From assembly GCA_938027685.1 (NCBI GenBank), contig CALJAM010000018.1, forward strand, positions 1 through 64,000: DNA of 64,000 nucleotides, given 5' to 3'. Below, piece after piece: positions 45,390-54,532 of the stretch; positions within the stretch are counted from its first letter, which is position 1, and each line of letters starts with the position of its first letter. Under the pieces are notes generated by a model, which ran no database searches, had not been told where the DNA came from, and worked only from the letters and a program-made list of their open reading frames with translations. This DNA comes from an uncultured Bryobacteraceae bacterium. GTDB lineage: Bacteria > Acidobacteriota > Terriglobia > Bryobacterales > Bryobacteraceae. The position numbers and the translations under genes were made by a program.

Positions 45390-46124
45390 GTGCTTGCGAA
45401 GCTGCGAGCCTGGCTGCTTACCGCGCCGTTGATTGTCCTCATTACCGCCGTCTGCGGCACCGTCTCCTGGGTGCTGGCGCTGGCGGACCGCTCCGGGCGC
45501 AAGCCGCATCGCGTGGCGCAGATCTGGGCGCGGCTCCTGCTGGCCGTCAGCGGCGTGCGCGTCCGGGTGCAGGGACTGGAGAACATCTCGCCCGACGGCG
45601 CTTACGTGTTCGCCTCCAATCACCTCAGCTTGATGGATACGCCGCTGGTCCTTGCAAACATTCCGGTCCAGTTCCGTTTCCTCGCCAAGCGCAGCCTCTA
45701 CAAAGTGCCCTTCATCGGCTCCCATCTGAACCGAGCGGGCCACATCCCAGTCGAGCGGGAGGACCCGCGGGCTTCGCTGCGCACCCTGGCCGAGGCGGCG
45801 CGCGTAGTGCGTGAACGCGGCGTCTCGCTGCTGGTCTTCCCCGAGGGTAGCCGCTCGCGGGGCCCGTTGGGCGAGTTCAAGCAGGGCGCCGCTTACATTG
45901 CCATCAAGGCAGGTGTCCCCCTGGTGCCCTTGGCCATCCGGGGCACGGCCCGGATCCTGCCCGCCGGCTCGCTGACGGTCAGGCCGGGCGAAGCCCTGCT
46001 ACGAGTGGGACGACCGATCCCCACCGCCGGCTTCAGCCCCCACGAACACCGACGGCTGACGGCGTTGTTGCGAGAACGAGTGGCGGAACTGCTGGATGAG
46101 CGTGCAGCCTGCGCGCCCGCCTGA
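45390..46124 (+). CDS. plsC: 1-acyl-sn-glycerol-3-phosphate acyltransferase
   Basis: 244 residues. An N-terminal membrane helix (LLTAPLIVLITAVCGTVSWV) is followed by the PlsC motifs: VFASNHLSLMDTPLVLAN (HX4D), FRFLAKRSLYKVPFIGSHL, LLVFPEGSRSRGPLGEFK (EGTRS-type) and VPLVPLAIRGTARILPAGS. It makes phosphatidic acid at the inner face of the membrane. It starts with GTG nine bases after the folC stop and has no obvious ribosome site. It converges on the isomerase gene with only a 4-bp gap. Confidence 0.92.
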   Translation: MLAKLRAWLLTAPLIVLITAVCGTVSWVLALADRSGRKPHRVAQIWARLLLAVSGVRVRVQGLENISPDGAYVFASNHLSLMDTPLVLANIPVQFRFLAKRSLYKVPFIGSHLNRAGHIPVEREDPRASLRTLAEAARVVRERGVSLLVFPEGSRSRGPLGEFKQGAAYIAIKAGVPLVPLAIRGTARILPAGSLTVRPGEALLRVGRPIPTAGFSPHEHRRLTALLRERVAELLDERAACAPA

Positions 46125-46128
46125 AGGC

Positions 46129-47016
46129 TCACGCCATCGCCAGGATCTTATCCAGCGCTTCCGAGATCTTTCGCAGATATTCGGGATCCTCCGGTCGGTG
46201 CCCGTATTCAGGCGAGATGAAGCCCTGGTAGCCCACCTTGACAAGCGCAGCCATAACCTCCTTCCAGTCCACGTCGCCCTGCAACAGGTCTACGAAGCGA
46301 CCCTGTTCGGCGCGCGTGGAAAGCTTGTAGTCCTTGGCGTGCACCCGCTTGATGCGCGAACCCAGGGTAAGAATCCAGTCCTGCGGGTAGCCGTACTGCA
46401 GGATGTTGCCGATGTCGAAGTAGGCTCCGACCCACCGACTTTTGAATTGATCCACGAAGGTGCGCATTTCCAGCGGGCTGACGAGGAAACGGTTCCAAAC
46501 GTTCTCCGGAAGCAGGTACACGCGCGCCTTCTCGGCCTCCGGCACGACTTTTTTCATTTCCGCACTCACGCGCTCCCATGTGTCCTGGTAGCCGATCTGG
46601 AACTTCGGCCCCGTACCCAGACGGCCGGGCACGATAAGCAGCGCCCCGCAGTCCATCCAGGAGGCCAGTATCACAGCCCTGCGCAGCGCTTCCACACCGC
46701 GCGCGCGAACCGCGGGGTCGGGGTGGTTCAGCGGATTCGGAGATAGCGGCGCGGAGACCCACAGGCTGACGATCTCGATCCCCGCTTTGCGCGCCTCGTC
46801 GCCCAGCCGTAGCGCCCGATCACGATCGGTGTCGAGCGGCAGCAACTCTCCCAGCGGAATTTCCAGGCCTTCGAAACCCGCGCTGCGCGCCTGTCGGAAC
46901 TGCTCTTCTAGGGGCATCTCCTTGGGGAAGATGGTCGCGCAAATGCCCTTGCGGAAACGCGCGCGGCTCTGCATCGCGGGAAGAACTCCGGTGAGTGCAA
47001 ACTGCCGCCTGGTCAT
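46129..47016 (-). CDS. Sugar phosphate isomerase/epimerase-like TIM-barrel protein
   Basis: 295 residues with an N-terminal TRRQFALTG that resembles a Tat signal, although the hydrophobic part is short. The barrel shows QARSAGFEGLEIPLGE, VYLLPENVWNRFLVSPLEMR (metal Glu), YFDIGNILQYGYPQDWILTL, IKRVHAKDYKL and FISPEYGHRP, the xylose-isomerase-like (AP_endonuc_2) pattern. It is a paralogue of the gene at 58063-58938, sharing ENVWN-FL-SPLE and YFD-GN...DWI-TLG-RI-RVH-KD. The substrate is probably a sugar or inositol derivative; unknown. Confidence 0.85.
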   Translation of the reverse strand: MTRRQFALTGVLPAMQSRARFRKGICATIFPKEMPLEEQFRQARSAGFEGLEIPLGELLPLDTDRDRALRLGDEARKAGIEIVSLWVSAPLSPNPLNHPDPAVRARGVEALRRAVILASWMDCGALLIVPGRLGTGPKFQIGYQDTWERVSAEMKKVVPEAEKARVYLLPENVWNRFLVSPLEMRTFVDQFKSRWVGAYFDIGNILQYGYPQDWILTLGSRIKRVHAKDYKLSTRAEQGRFVDLLQGDVDWKEVMAALVKVGYQGFISPEYGHRPEDPEYLRKISEALDKILAMA

Positions 47017-47025
47017 GGCAAGGCG

Positions 47026-47031
47026 ATTCTA
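47026..47031 (-). promoter_or_regulatory. -10-like TAGAAT before the isomerase at 46129
   Basis: Minus-strand TAGAAT lies nine bases before the ATG at 47016, without a Shine-Dalgarno. The predicted transcript has almost no leader. Confidence 0.3.
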
Positions 47032-47062
47032 GCAGGAACTCGCCAAGCCGGGAAGCCGGCAG

Positions 47063-48061
47063 TCAATCGGGTAGGATTTGGGGACGGATCACCGCCACGC
47101 CGAGGGGCTCCATCGCTCGAACCAGCTCCGAGAACATCTTCTCGCCGCGGTAGGTTCCCACGATGGCGCCGCCGGAACCGGCGAAATTGGAGCTGGCGCC
47201 CACGCGCCGCGCGGTCTCGATCATCCGCATGTTGCCGTCGGAAATCTCGTAGATCTGCGCCCGCAGGTCGAAGTTCCGGTTGATCAGGGCGTCCAGCGTC
47301 TCATAGTCGCGCTCGAGCAGCGCCTGACGCCCGCGCTCAGCCAACCAGGCCCACGTCCGCATGGCTTCGACCACCTGCGGATCACCCTGTCGCCATCGCT
47401 CCCGCACGTTACTGTGAAAAACCTCGGTCCCTTCGCTCAGGCTGGTCTTGTAGGCTACATACACATCCGGCAGGAGCCCGGGATCCAGGCGCTCGTATTG
47501 ACCGTATCCCCTGCCCTCCATAAGCTCCCGGGAAAAGTCCATGTAAACCAGACCCTCGTAAACCTGGATTACGCGATCCTGAGGACCGGCAGGGACTCCC
47601 AGCTCCTCCGTCTCGGTTTTCCAGATCAGGTCCGCCTGCCAATGCAGGGGAATGTCCACGCCGTAGTAAAGGCACAGCGCCCTCAGTCCGGCGGTGATGA
47701 TAGCGCTCGATCCCCCCAGGCCGAGCCGCATAGGAATGTTCGTCTCGTACTCGATAGTGAAATTGCGGTGCGGCAGACGAATCCCATGGCGGCGGCAATA
47801 ATCCATGAATCGCACGATCAAGGCCTGCAGCAGCCGGATGCCCCCGTAATAGCCGCGCCAGCGGGTCGTCTCATACAGGTCATCCAGACTCTCGAAAATG
47901 GGGGTGTCGGCCTTGGAGGGCCGGATCTCCAACCGGGCGCTAGGGTACAGGAGGACCCGCGCCCGGAAATTCCGCACCACGAAAGATATGGTCTTGCCGT
48001 AATAGCCGTCGCTGGGATTGCCCAATAGGCCCGCGCGCGCGTAAGCGTAGGTCTCGATCAT
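47063..48061 (-). CDS. GHMP-family sugar kinase, glucuronokinase-like
   Basis: 332 residues. [20 protein letters not shown] at the N-terminus closely recalls plant glucuronokinases. The ATP loop [20 protein letters not shown] and the late motif [16 protein letters not shown] define the GHMP kinase fold. Likely it phosphorylates C1 or another hydroxyl of a sugar or sugar acid, which would feed nucleotide-sugar synthesis for the surface polymer. It is divergent from dtd with a 29-bp gap. Confidence 0.87.
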   Translation of the reverse strand: MIETYAYARAGLLGNPSDGYYGKTISFVVRNFRARVLLYPSARLEIRPSKADTPIFESLDDLYETTRWRGYYGGIRLLQALIVRFMDYCRRHGIRLPHRNFTIEYETNIPMRLGLGGSSAIITAGLRALCLYYGVDIPLHWQADLIWKTETEELGVPAGPQDRVIQVYEGLVYMDFSRELMEGRGYGQYERLDPGLLPDVYVAYKTSLSEGTEVFHSNVRERWRQGDPQVVEAMRTWAWLAERGRQALLERDYETLDALINRNFDLRAQIYEISDGNMRMIETARRVGASSNFAGSGGAIVGTYRGEKMFSELVRAMEPLGVAVIRPQILPD

Positions 48062-48090
48062 GGGCGCACTCTGGCATACTTATATACCAT
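48062..48090. promoter_or_regulatory. 29-bp divergent promoter region between the GHMP kinase gene and dtd
   Basis: The gap contains the palindromic TATATA (48081-48086), usable as a -10 box on either strand. On the plus strand it lies four bases before the dtd ATG, which would make that transcript essentially leaderless. The space is too short for two full separate promoters outside the genes. Confidence 0.4.
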
Positions 48091-48573
48091 ATGCGTGCGG
48101 TCGTGCAGCGAGTGCGTGAGGCCCGCGTGGAGGTGAACGGCGTCGTCACAGGCTCCATCGGCAGAGGCCTGCTGGTGCTCCTGGGCGTAGCCCGTGAGGA
48201 TACCCCCCGGGACGCAGACTATCTTGCGGAGAAAATTGCGGGGCTGCGCATTTTCCCGGACGAGGAGGGCAAGATGAACCGGAGCGTGCGGGACGTCGGA
48301 GGCGCACTCCTCGTGGTTTCCCAATTTACCCTTTACGGCGACACCCGCAAGGGACGACGCCCCAGTTTTGACCGGGCCGCTCCGCCCGAACAGGCGCGGG
48401 CGCTTTATGAGCGCTTTGTGCAAGCGCTGCGCGCCGGCGGGCTGCCCGTGGAAACCGGGGTTTTTCAAGCCATGATGCAGGTTCACCTGATCAACGACGG
48501 GCCGGTTACCATCATCTGCGACTCCGGGGCGCCCGAAACATCCCAGGGTGAGATTGGATCGGTCGGGTCATAG
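48091..48573 (+). CDS. dtd: D-aminoacyl-tRNA deacylase
   Basis: 160 residues, normal size. Dtd hydrolyses D-amino acids from mischarged tRNA. The motifs are [17 protein letters not shown] at the start, ISGLRIF-type [19 protein letters not shown], the SQFTL motif in [20 protein letters not shown] and the Gly-cis-Pro motif in LINDGPVTI. No Shine-Dalgarno precedes the ATG. Confidence 0.96.
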   Translation: MRAVVQRVREARVEVNGVVTGSIGRGLLVLLGVAREDTPRDADYLAEKIAGLRIFPDEEGKMNRSVRDVGGALLVVSQFTLYGDTRKGRRPSFDRAAPPEQARALYERFVQALRAGGLPVETGVFQAMMQVHLINDGPVTIICDSGAPETSQGEIGSVGS

Positions 48574-48659
48574 CCGTCCGCCCTCTCGAACATTAAGTTT
48601 TTTGCGGAAACTTTACTAAACTAACTCGGTGTGTGCTATTGTGTAGGTAGGTGTTCACC

Positions 48660-48935
48660 ATGCCGAGACCTGCACAAGAGGTTCCGAATCGTGAGTTGCT
48701 AGCTGCTGCTCTGGAAGGTCTCCAGCTCCAGCGGCAAAGAATTGATGAACAGATCCGGAAGGTACGCGAGCTGCTCGGTATCAGGCGCGGCCGTCCGCCC
48801 GCCGCTAAAACGGTGGCCAAAGTTGCCGCTCCGGCTAAACGCCGCACCCTGAGCGCCGAGGCCCGTAAGCGGATTTCACTGGCTCAAAAGAAGCGGTGGG
48901 CTGAGTACCGAAAGAAGATAGCGGCCGGCGGCTGA
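48660..48935 (+). CDS. Small basic protein with C-terminal AQKKRW motif
   Basis: About 91 residues from the ATG at 48660 (GTG at 48651 is an alternative). Residues 10-45 form a charged amphipathic helix, probably a short coiled coil (LLAAALEGLQLQRQRIDEQI); then comes IRRGRPPAAK, an AT-hook-like GRP, then Lys/Ala-rich sequence and LSAEARKRISLAQKKRWAEY. Such small proteins with a 'SAEAR-RI--AQ--RW' tail seem recurrent in Acidobacteriota (recollection, not checked). DNA binding, H-NS-like or histone-like, is a reasonable guess. AT-rich DNA upstream (48590-48640) probably holds its promoter. Confidence 0.7.
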   Translation: MPRPAQEVPNRELLAAALEGLQLQRQRIDEQIRKVRELLGIRRGRPPAAKTVAKVAAPAKRRTLSAEARKRISLAQKKRWAEYRKKIAAGG

Positions 48936-48941
48936 TTCTAG

Positions 48942-49706
48942 TTATCGCGGCGAACCCGGCTGCGCGCCCTCCGGGGCAGTGGTATCTCCGCGCGCAGGAC
49001 GCGCGGTCCAGCCATACAGGCGCCGCAGCTCAGCTACGCTGCCCTCCGCGATAATCCGCCCGCGCTGGAAGAATACAGCCCGCCGGGCTATGGCCTCCGC
49101 AAACTCTGTGTCGTGTGTCACGATGATCTTGGCTTGAGGCAACGAAGCCAGCAGGGTCAACAGTTCCCGCTGGGCGGGCGGATCAAGGTAAGTGGTGGGT
49201 TCATCGAGCACGAGAATATCGGGTTCGGCCGCAAGCACCGCAGCCAGCGTAGCGCGTCGCTTCTCTCCCGCACTCAAATGGTAAGGGGGACGTGTTGCTG
49301 CCCCCTCCAAACCCACCCGGGCTAATACCGCGCGCGCCTTCTTTTCGGCTTCCGCCGGAGCCACGCCGCGGCATAGGAGCGCAAAAGCTACATCCTCGAC
49401 GACCGTGGGCATGAAAAGCTGCTCGTCCGGGTCCTGGAAAAGCAAGCCCACCCGGCGGCGGATTTCCTCCAGATTCCGCTTTTCCAAACGCAGGCCGCAA
49501 ACAATGACCTCCCCATCGCCCCGGAGCAGGCCGTTCAGATGGAGGACGAAAGTCGTCTTGCCCGACCCGTTGGGCCCTAGTATCGCGACCGTTTCCCCGG
49601 GATACAAATCGAAACTTACCCCGTCCAGGGCCGCAGTCCCGTCCTCGTAACGGAACCGTAGGTCGCGCACCCGGATCAGCGGTTCCCCGCTCGCGCTATC
49701 CCGCAT
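48942..49706 (-). CDS. cbiO: Cobalt/nickel ECF transporter ATPase
   Basis: 254 residues from the ATG at 49706. ABC ATPase motifs are VAILGPNGSGKTTFVLHLNG (Walker A), LFQDPDEQLFMPTVVEDVAF (Q loop, with DPDxQ as in ECF-type ATPases), LSAGEKRRATLAAVL (signature) and ILVLDEPTTYLDPPAQREL (Walker B). The frame is open to 49754, but that overlaps cbiQ and gives a Cys/Ala-rich extension. It powers metal uptake with CbiQ and CbiM. The start overlaps the cbiQ end by 11 bp. Confidence 0.93.
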   Translation of the reverse strand: MRDSASGEPLIRVRDLRFRYEDGTAALDGVSFDLYPGETVAILGPNGSGKTTFVLHLNGLLRGDGEVIVCGLRLEKRNLEEIRRRVGLLFQDPDEQLFMPTVVEDVAFALLCRGVAPAEAEKKARAVLARVGLEGAATRPPYHLSAGEKRRATLAAVLAAEPDILVLDEPTTYLDPPAQRELLTLLASLPQAKIIVTHDTEFAEAIARRAVFFQRGRIIAEGSVAELRRLYGWTARPARGDTTAPEGAQPGSPR

Positions 49707-50427
49707 AAGCCAGGCCCGTGCGCACGCCGGCGCACAACAACAAGCCTGCCGCAACCAAGACCCAGTCGCCGGCTTCCATCCGCTCGTTCCGCAATTCGGC
49801 CAGCCGCCCTGCGTAACCCCGCGCCAGCATCGCGCGGTGAATCGCCTCGGCCCGCGCCTGCGATCGCGCGAAAAGAACCGCCAGTGCGCCGCCCGCCGCC
49901 CTCCACAAACTGCGGCTCCTGCGAAAACCGCCGCGGTCCAGGCCGCGGCTCAAGGCAGCCAGCCGCATGTGCTGCGCCTGTTCGGAGAGTACGAAGAGAT
50001 ACCGGTAGAGAAAGTGCGCTACCTGAACCAAGAATCGCGGCGCCCCCAGCCACTCCATGGCCCGCAGCAGGCCGGGCATGGGCGTGGCGCCCATCACCAC
50101 CAGCACCGCCGCGGCCGACAGGTAGCTTCGCACGACCAGATCGGCAGCCTTGCCGGTGGCGCCGCTCAACCACACGCCCGCAGCGAAAAAGAGCGCGAAG
50201 GGAAGAACCGCGCCGGCTCGCAGCGCTACGCCGAGCGCCGGCAAGCGACCCGACGCCACCCCCGCGCTCGCCAGTGCACCGAAGCCGATCACGGCCTGCG
50301 GCGTCAGTCTCGGCATCGTCGCCAACGCCACCAGGTACGCCAGCAGCACGACGAGCTTGGCCCGGGCGTCTCGCTTCTGCAACCAGCCGGGCCGCCGGTT
50401 CCATTCGTCGAGTACGACGTGGTGCAA
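49696..50427 (-). CDS. cbiQ: Cobalt/nickel ECF transporter transmembrane protein
   Basis: About 243 residues with several membrane helices. The T-component motifs are LHHVVLDEWNRRPGWLQKRD with DARAKLVV after it, and the coupling motif AIHRAMLARGYAGRL near the C-terminus, which contacts the ATPases. The start is taken as TTG at 50427, just after the cbiM stop, with AGGAG eight bases upstream. An ATG at 50475 would add 16 residues overlapping cbiM. It links the metal-binding CbiM to CbiO. Confidence 0.88.
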   Translation of the reverse strand: MHHVVLDEWNRRPGWLQKRDARAKLVVLLAYLVALATMPRLTPQAVIGFGALASAGVASGRLPALGVALRAGAVLPFALFFAAGVWLSGATGKAADLVVRSYLSAAAVLVVMGATPMPGLLRAMEWLGAPRFLVQVAHFLYRYLFVLSEQAQHMRLAALSRGLDRGGFRRSRSLWRAAGGALAVLFARSQARAEAIHRAMLARGYAGRLAELRNERMEAGDWVLVAAGLLLCAGVRTGLAYAG

Positions 50428-50428
50428 G

Positions 50429-51331
50429 TCAGCCGCTCCTGCGTCGGACCACGGCGCGCCTGAGGAGCACGCCAACGCCGTACAGCAAGGCCACGCCCGC
50501 CAGGCCCGCCGCCGCCTGGCTCCACCAGGACGAGGGCGCCCAGGAAAGCCGGTACTCGGCCAGCGGCGCAGCCACTAAGGCGCGGGCTCGTTCCGAGATT
50601 CCGGCTCGCTGCGCCAGCGACTCCAGGACGTCAGGCGCTTCGGACGCCACCCCTACCATGCCCACGGCCAGCAGGACAGCCAGCATGCCCAACAGGACGT
50701 GCCCGCGATGGGGATACGCAGCTTCCACGGCGCCGGGTCGCAGCACCAGCAACGCCCGCAAGACCGCCAGCGTCAACAGACCCTCCAGCAACCCGCTTGC
50801 CACCAGCAGCGCAGCCGTCGTCCACAACAGGGCGACCGGGATCCGCACCCCGGAGAGAATCAGCTCCGCTATCGCCATGGCGCCGCTCGTCAACACCGAG
50901 AGCAGACAACCCAGAACAACGGCGAACCACCGCAGGCGTCCGCGACCCCACATGGCGTAGGGCAAGTATCCGGCCGCGATGCCCGCCACCCCCATGTTCA
51001 ACACGTTGGCGCCCAGCGCCAGTACACCACCGTCCTGAAAGAGCAGGGCCTGGACCAGCAGGATGGCGGTCATCACTACCACGGCGGGCGCCAGCCCAAG
51101 GGTCACCGCCAGCAGCACCCCGCCCAATAGGTGGCTGCTCGTGCCGAGGCCCAGCGGGAAATTCACCATCTGAGCAGCGAAGACGAACGCCCCCATCACG
51201 CCCAGCAGAGCGAAGCGGGACTCCTCGAGGCCGCGTCGCGCGCTCCGCGCCGCCACGGCGACGCAGGACGCGCTCAGCACGCCTGTCGCCGTCAGGACGG
51301 CAGGATGCAGAAAGCCGTCGGGAATGTGCAT
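50429..51331 (-). CDS. cbiM: Cobalt/nickel ECF transporter CbiM with fused PDGLE/CbiN-like domain
   Basis: 300 residues. The N-terminus MHIPDGFLHPAVLTATGVLS supplies the metal through its Met-His amino end. Further motifs are AAQMVNFPLGLGTSSHLLGG and LLFQDGGVLALGANVLNMGV with AGIAAGY after it. The C-terminal 90 residues (ASEAPDVLESLAQRAG and a final helix) resemble the PDGLE domain that functions like CbiN. This arrangement is that of NikMN-type proteins, so nickel is as likely as cobalt. No riboswitch was recognised in the short upstream gap. First gene of cbiMQO. Confidence 0.92.
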   Translation of the reverse strand: MHIPDGFLHPAVLTATGVLSASCVAVAARSARRGLEESRFALLGVMGAFVFAAQMVNFPLGLGTSSHLLGGVLLAVTLGLAPAVVVMTAILLVQALLFQDGGVLALGANVLNMGVAGIAAGYLPYAMWGRGRLRWFAVVLGCLLSVLTSGAMAIAELILSGVRIPVALLWTTAALLVASGLLEGLLTLAVLRALLVLRPGAVEAAYPHRGHVLLGMLAVLLAVGMVGVASEAPDVLESLAQRAGISERARALVAAPLAEYRLSWAPSSWWSQAAAGLAGVALLYGVGVLLRRAVVRRRSG

Positions 51332-51364
51332 GGAACGATCAGCGTAGCACGAATGCGAGGGACG

Positions 51365-51589
51365 TCACACCGCGGGCCGTCCCCGTTCCCGCACCCTTTC
51401 TAGCGCCTGTGCCGCCTTTCGCCTCAACCAGTTGACCGCACGCCTCGCCCATCGAAAATGCTCGCTTAGCACCGCCAGGCCGCCCAAGGCGATCAACAAC
51501 CCGGGACCGGGCACGCCGGGGAGGGATAAAAGCAGCCCGACGACGAGCATGCCGAATCCCACGACTATGCGGATCGCACGGCGCAGCAC
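51365..51589 (-). CDS. Small PGPGW-type membrane protein
   Basis: About 74 residues from a GTG at 51589. RIVVGFGMLVVGLLLSLPGV-PGPG-LLIALGGLAVLSEHFRWARR is a hydrophobic hairpin with a central PGPG, as in the small PGPGW/TIGR02611 membrane proteins, followed by a basic helix (LRRKAAQALERVRER). A minus-strand TACAAT 11 bp upstream could be its -10 box. The long open frame upstream on the same strand is antisense to the PilZ gene and is not considered part of it. Function unknown. Confidence 0.6.
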   Translation of the reverse strand: MLRRAIRIVVGFGMLVVGLLLSLPGVPGPGLLIALGGLAVLSEHFRWARRAVNWLRRKAAQALERVRERGRPAV

Positions 51590-51781
51590 CTTATTTCCGC
51601 ATTGTAACAGCCCCCGTGCGCTAACCCTCGACCTTGCCCGGCGCTCGGGCCGGAACGCGGCGGAGGCCGTGGACTCCGTCTTACTTTCACCGACCGCCTC
51701 AAACTTCCGTACCGTAACCCGAGCGCTCAAGTAACGGATTGACCGCCGGGGTCTCCGGCCCCTACCCTGAATTAGCCGCAC

Positions 51782-52102
51782 ATGATCGAACAGCGCAAGA
51801 GCCGGCGCTACCAGATCCGGTTGCCCCTGCGCATCGTGCGCCGGGGAACCGCGCCGTTTTCGGCACAGGGCGAAACCTGCAACCTTAGCTCGCGCGGCGT
51901 ACTTTTCGCCAGCAACTGCGAGATCCCAGTGGGCGAACGAATCGAATACGTGATCCAGTGGCCGTGCGCGGACAAGCGTGAGGGTCCGAGGGATCTCTAC
52001 TGCTTGGGCTCGGTCCTCCGTGTCACCGCCGACCCCGAGAAGGCCACTTTCCTCATCGCCGCCACGCTGGATCGCTACGCCTTCACCCGCCTGAGCGAGT
52101 GA
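51782..52102 (+). CDS. PilZ domain protein
   Basis: 106 residues forming a single PilZ domain. QRKSRRYQIRLPLRIVRRG supplies the RxxxR motif, and CNLSSRGVLFAS supplies the (D/N)xSxxG motif, the two elements that bind cyclic di-GMP. It is probably a c-di-GMP receptor acting on surface or motility functions through a partner protein. It stands alone upstream of the helicase gene, 50 bp apart on the same strand. Confidence 0.88.
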   Translation: MIEQRKSRRYQIRLPLRIVRRGTAPFSAQGETCNLSSRGVLFASNCEIPVGERIEYVIQWPCADKREGPRDLYCLGSVLRVTADPEKATFLIAATLDRYAFTRLSE

Positions 52103-52152
52103 ACGCGGGCACACCGTCTGGCGTATACTGAAGCAAAGAAAAGGCGAAAGCG

Positions 52153-54516
52153 ATGCCCGCGAACCTCACCTTCGATTTCCCGGAGCTGCCCGATCCGGAG
52201 ACCGGCTTGACCCGCCGCGGCGGTCTCGACGCCTTCCTCGAGCATTTCCAGAACCTCGCCGCTCGAGAACCCTCACCCGTGCGCGCCATACGCCGGCAGC
52301 CGGCCCGCCCGGGCGAGTACACGGCCTTCCCCGAAGAGGTCGACCCGCGGCTCCGCCAGGCCCTGGCCGCTCAAGGCATCCAGCGCCTGTACTCGCACCA
52401 GGCCGAGGCCTTCCGTCTGCTCGCCACAGGCCACAACGTCGTAGTCGTCACCCCTACGGCGAGCGGAAAGACGCTATGTTACAACCTGGCGGTTCTCAAC
52501 GACCTTCTTCAAGACCACGCACTGCGCGCTGTCTACCTTTTCCCCACCAAGGCCCTTGCGGAAGACCAGCTCCACGAACTCCAGACCCTTGTCGACTCAA
52601 TGGGCGCCGAGGTGCGGGCCTTCACCTACGACGGCGATACCCCGCAAGATGCCCGCCGCGCCATCCGCGAACGGGCCAACATCGTGCTCACCAACCCGGA
52701 CATGCTCCACACCGGCATCCTGCCCCACCACACCCGTTGGGCGAAGCTTTTCGAGAAACTGCGTTACTTCGTCATCGACGAGCTGCACACTTACCGGGGC
52801 GTCTACGGCAGCCATCTCGCCAACCTGATTCGGCGGCTGAAGCGCATTTGCGCCTTCTACGGCTCCTCGCCGCGCTTCGTCTGCTGCTCGGCCACCATCG
52901 CCAACCCGCGTGAGCTCGCCGAACGGCTGCTCGAAGAGCCCGTCGAACTGGTGGATCGCAATGGCGCCCCGGCCGGCGAGAAATATTTCATCTTCTACAA
53001 CCCTCCCGTGGTCAATCGCCAGCTTGGTATTCGCCGCAGTTACCTGGGGGAGGCGCGGCGGGTGGCGACGGAGTTTCTCGAGCGCGGCCTGCAAACGTTG
53101 GTTTTCGCCAACAACCGGCTGGCCACCGAAGTCCTTGTCACCTACCTCAAGGACGCCGCCGCACGCCTGCCTCTGCCGCCCGGCGCCGTGCGTGGCTATC
53201 GCGGAGGCTATCTGCCGCGCGAGCGGCGCGAGATCGAACGCGGGCTCCGCGAAGGTCGCATCCGCTGTGTCGCCGCCACCAACGCCCTCGAGCTGGGCAT
53301 CGACATCGGGTCTCTCGACGCCGTCGTCATGGCCGGCTACCCGGGCACCATTGCTTCCACCTGGCAGCGCGCAGGCCGTGCGGGCCGCCGCCGGTCGGCT
53401 TCCGTCGCCGTGCTGGTCGCCTCCAGCGCCCCGCTCGATCAGTACATCATCGAGCATCCCGATTACTTCTTCTCGCAGTCGTCCGAGCATGCCTACGTCA
53501 ACCCCGATAACTTGGAGATCCTCGTCAACCACCTCAAGTGCGCCGCCTTCGAGTTGCCGCTGCGCGAAGGCGAGAAGTTCGGCCCCCACGCCGTGGAGCC
53601 GCTGTGCCGCTTCCTCGAGGAACTGCGCCTGCTGCACCACTCCGGCGACGCTTGGCATTGGACTTCCGACACGTACCCCGCAGACGCCGTCAGCCTGCGC
53701 GCGGTGACCAGCGACAACTTCGTCGTGGTCGATATCACCGAAGAACCGGAGGTCATCGCGGAGGTCGATTTCCCCTCCGCCTTGACCGCTCTGCACGAGA
53801 AAGCCATTTACCTGCACGAAGCGCGGCAATATCAGGTCGAGCGATTCGACTACGAAGGACGCAAAGCCTATGTGCGCCGAGTAGAATGCGATTACTTTAC
53901 CGACGCCATCGACTACACCCAGGTCAAGGTACTCGAGGAATTGGAATCGGCGCCGGTGGGAGACGCGCGCGCCGCACACGGCGACGTGCGCGTGAATCGC
54001 CAGATTGTCGGGTTTAAGAAAGTCCGCTTCTACACCATGGAGAACGTGGGCGCGGGCAACCTTTCCATGCCGGAGCAGGAAATGCATACCACCGCCTTTT
54101 GGCTGCATTTCCCCCGCGCTTTCCTCGAACGGCTCGGGGAATTGACGCCGACCGAAATCCAGAGCGGCCTCACCGGGCTCGCCAACGTGCTGCGAACCGT
54201 GGCCGCCTTCCTGCTGATGTCGGATCCGCGCGATATCGGCATTGCGGTGGGAGAGGAAACAGGCGGGGCGGTGAGAATGTTCGAGCCGGACCTGTTCCTT
54301 TATGACGCCTATCCCGGCGGGGTTGGACTCAGTCCGCAACTGTTTCGCAGCGTGCGCCCCCTCCTGCGCCACGCGGCCGAGCTGATCGCCGGCTGCCAGT
54401 GCGAATCGGGCTGCCCGAGTTGCGTGGGTCCGATCGGAGAAGTCGGCGAGGCCGGCAAGCAGGCCGCCATGCGCATCCTTTCGGAATTGCTCCGCGAGAC
54501 CCCGGCTGCCGCATGA
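52153..54516 (+). CDS. mrfA: DEAD/DEAH-box helicase of the MrfA/YprA type
   Basis: 787 residues. The N-terminal RLYSHQAEAFRLLATGHNVV, VVTPTASGKTLCYNLAVLND (motif I), YFVIDELHTYRGVYGSHLAN (DELH, motif II) and CCSATIANPRELAERLL (motif III) are followed by the second lobe with ALELGIDIGSLDAVVMAGYP and WQRAGRAGRRRSASVAVL (motif VI). The C-terminal domain ends in AGCQCESGCPSC, a Zn-binding Cys cluster (DUF1998). In Bacillus the homologue MrfA repairs mitomycin-type adducts with the exonuclease MrfB; no MrfB is seen here. Length fits the family. Confidence 0.93.
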   Translation: MPANLTFDFPELPDPETGLTRRGGLDAFLEHFQNLAAREPSPVRAIRRQPARPGEYTAFPEEVDPRLRQALAAQGIQRLYSHQAEAFRLLATGHNVVVVTPTASGKTLCYNLAVLNDLLQDHALRAVYLFPTKALAEDQLHELQTLVDSMGAEVRAFTYDGDTPQDARRAIRERANIVLTNPDMLHTGILPHHTRWAKLFEKLRYFVIDELHTYRGVYGSHLANLIRRLKRICAFYGSSPRFVCCSATIANPRELAERLLEEPVELVDRNGAPAGEKYFIFYNPPVVNRQLGIRRSYLGEARRVATEFLERGLQTLVFANNRLATEVLVTYLKDAAARLPLPPGAVRGYRGGYLPRERREIERGLREGRIRCVAATNALELGIDIGSLDAVVMAGYPGTIASTWQRAGRAGRRRSASVAVLVASSAPLDQYIIEHPDYFFSQSSEHAYVNPDNLEILVNHLKCAAFELPLREGEKFGPHAVEPLCRFLEELRLLHHSGDAWHWTSDTYPADAVSLRAVTSDNFVVVDITEEPEVIAEVDFPSALTALHEKAIYLHEARQYQVERFDYEGRKAYVRRVECDYFTDAIDYTQVKVLEELESAPVGDARAAHGDVRVNRQIVGFKKVRFYTMENVGAGNLSMPEQEMHTTAFWLHFPRAFLERLGELTPTEIQSGLTGLANVLRTVAAFLLMSDPRDIGIAVGEETGGAVRMFEPDLFLYDAYPGGVGLSPQLFRSVRPLLRHAAELIAGCQCESGCPSCVGPIGEVGEAGKQAAMRILSELLRETPAAA

Positions 54517-54532
54517 GGCGCCGCTTGGCCGT

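Noticed and set aside
43887..45743. 618-codon open frame on the minus strand
   Set aside because: Antisense to the APC permease end, folC and plsC; no recognisable protein features.
51332..51364. Cobalamin or NiCo riboswitch upstream of cbiM
   Set aside because: The gap to the next gene is about 33 bp and contains no B12 box or NiCo-type stems.
51590..52114. N-terminal extension of the small PGPG membrane protein
   Set aside because: It is antisense to the PilZ gene and its translation has no membrane or family features, so the protein was started at the GTG at 51589.
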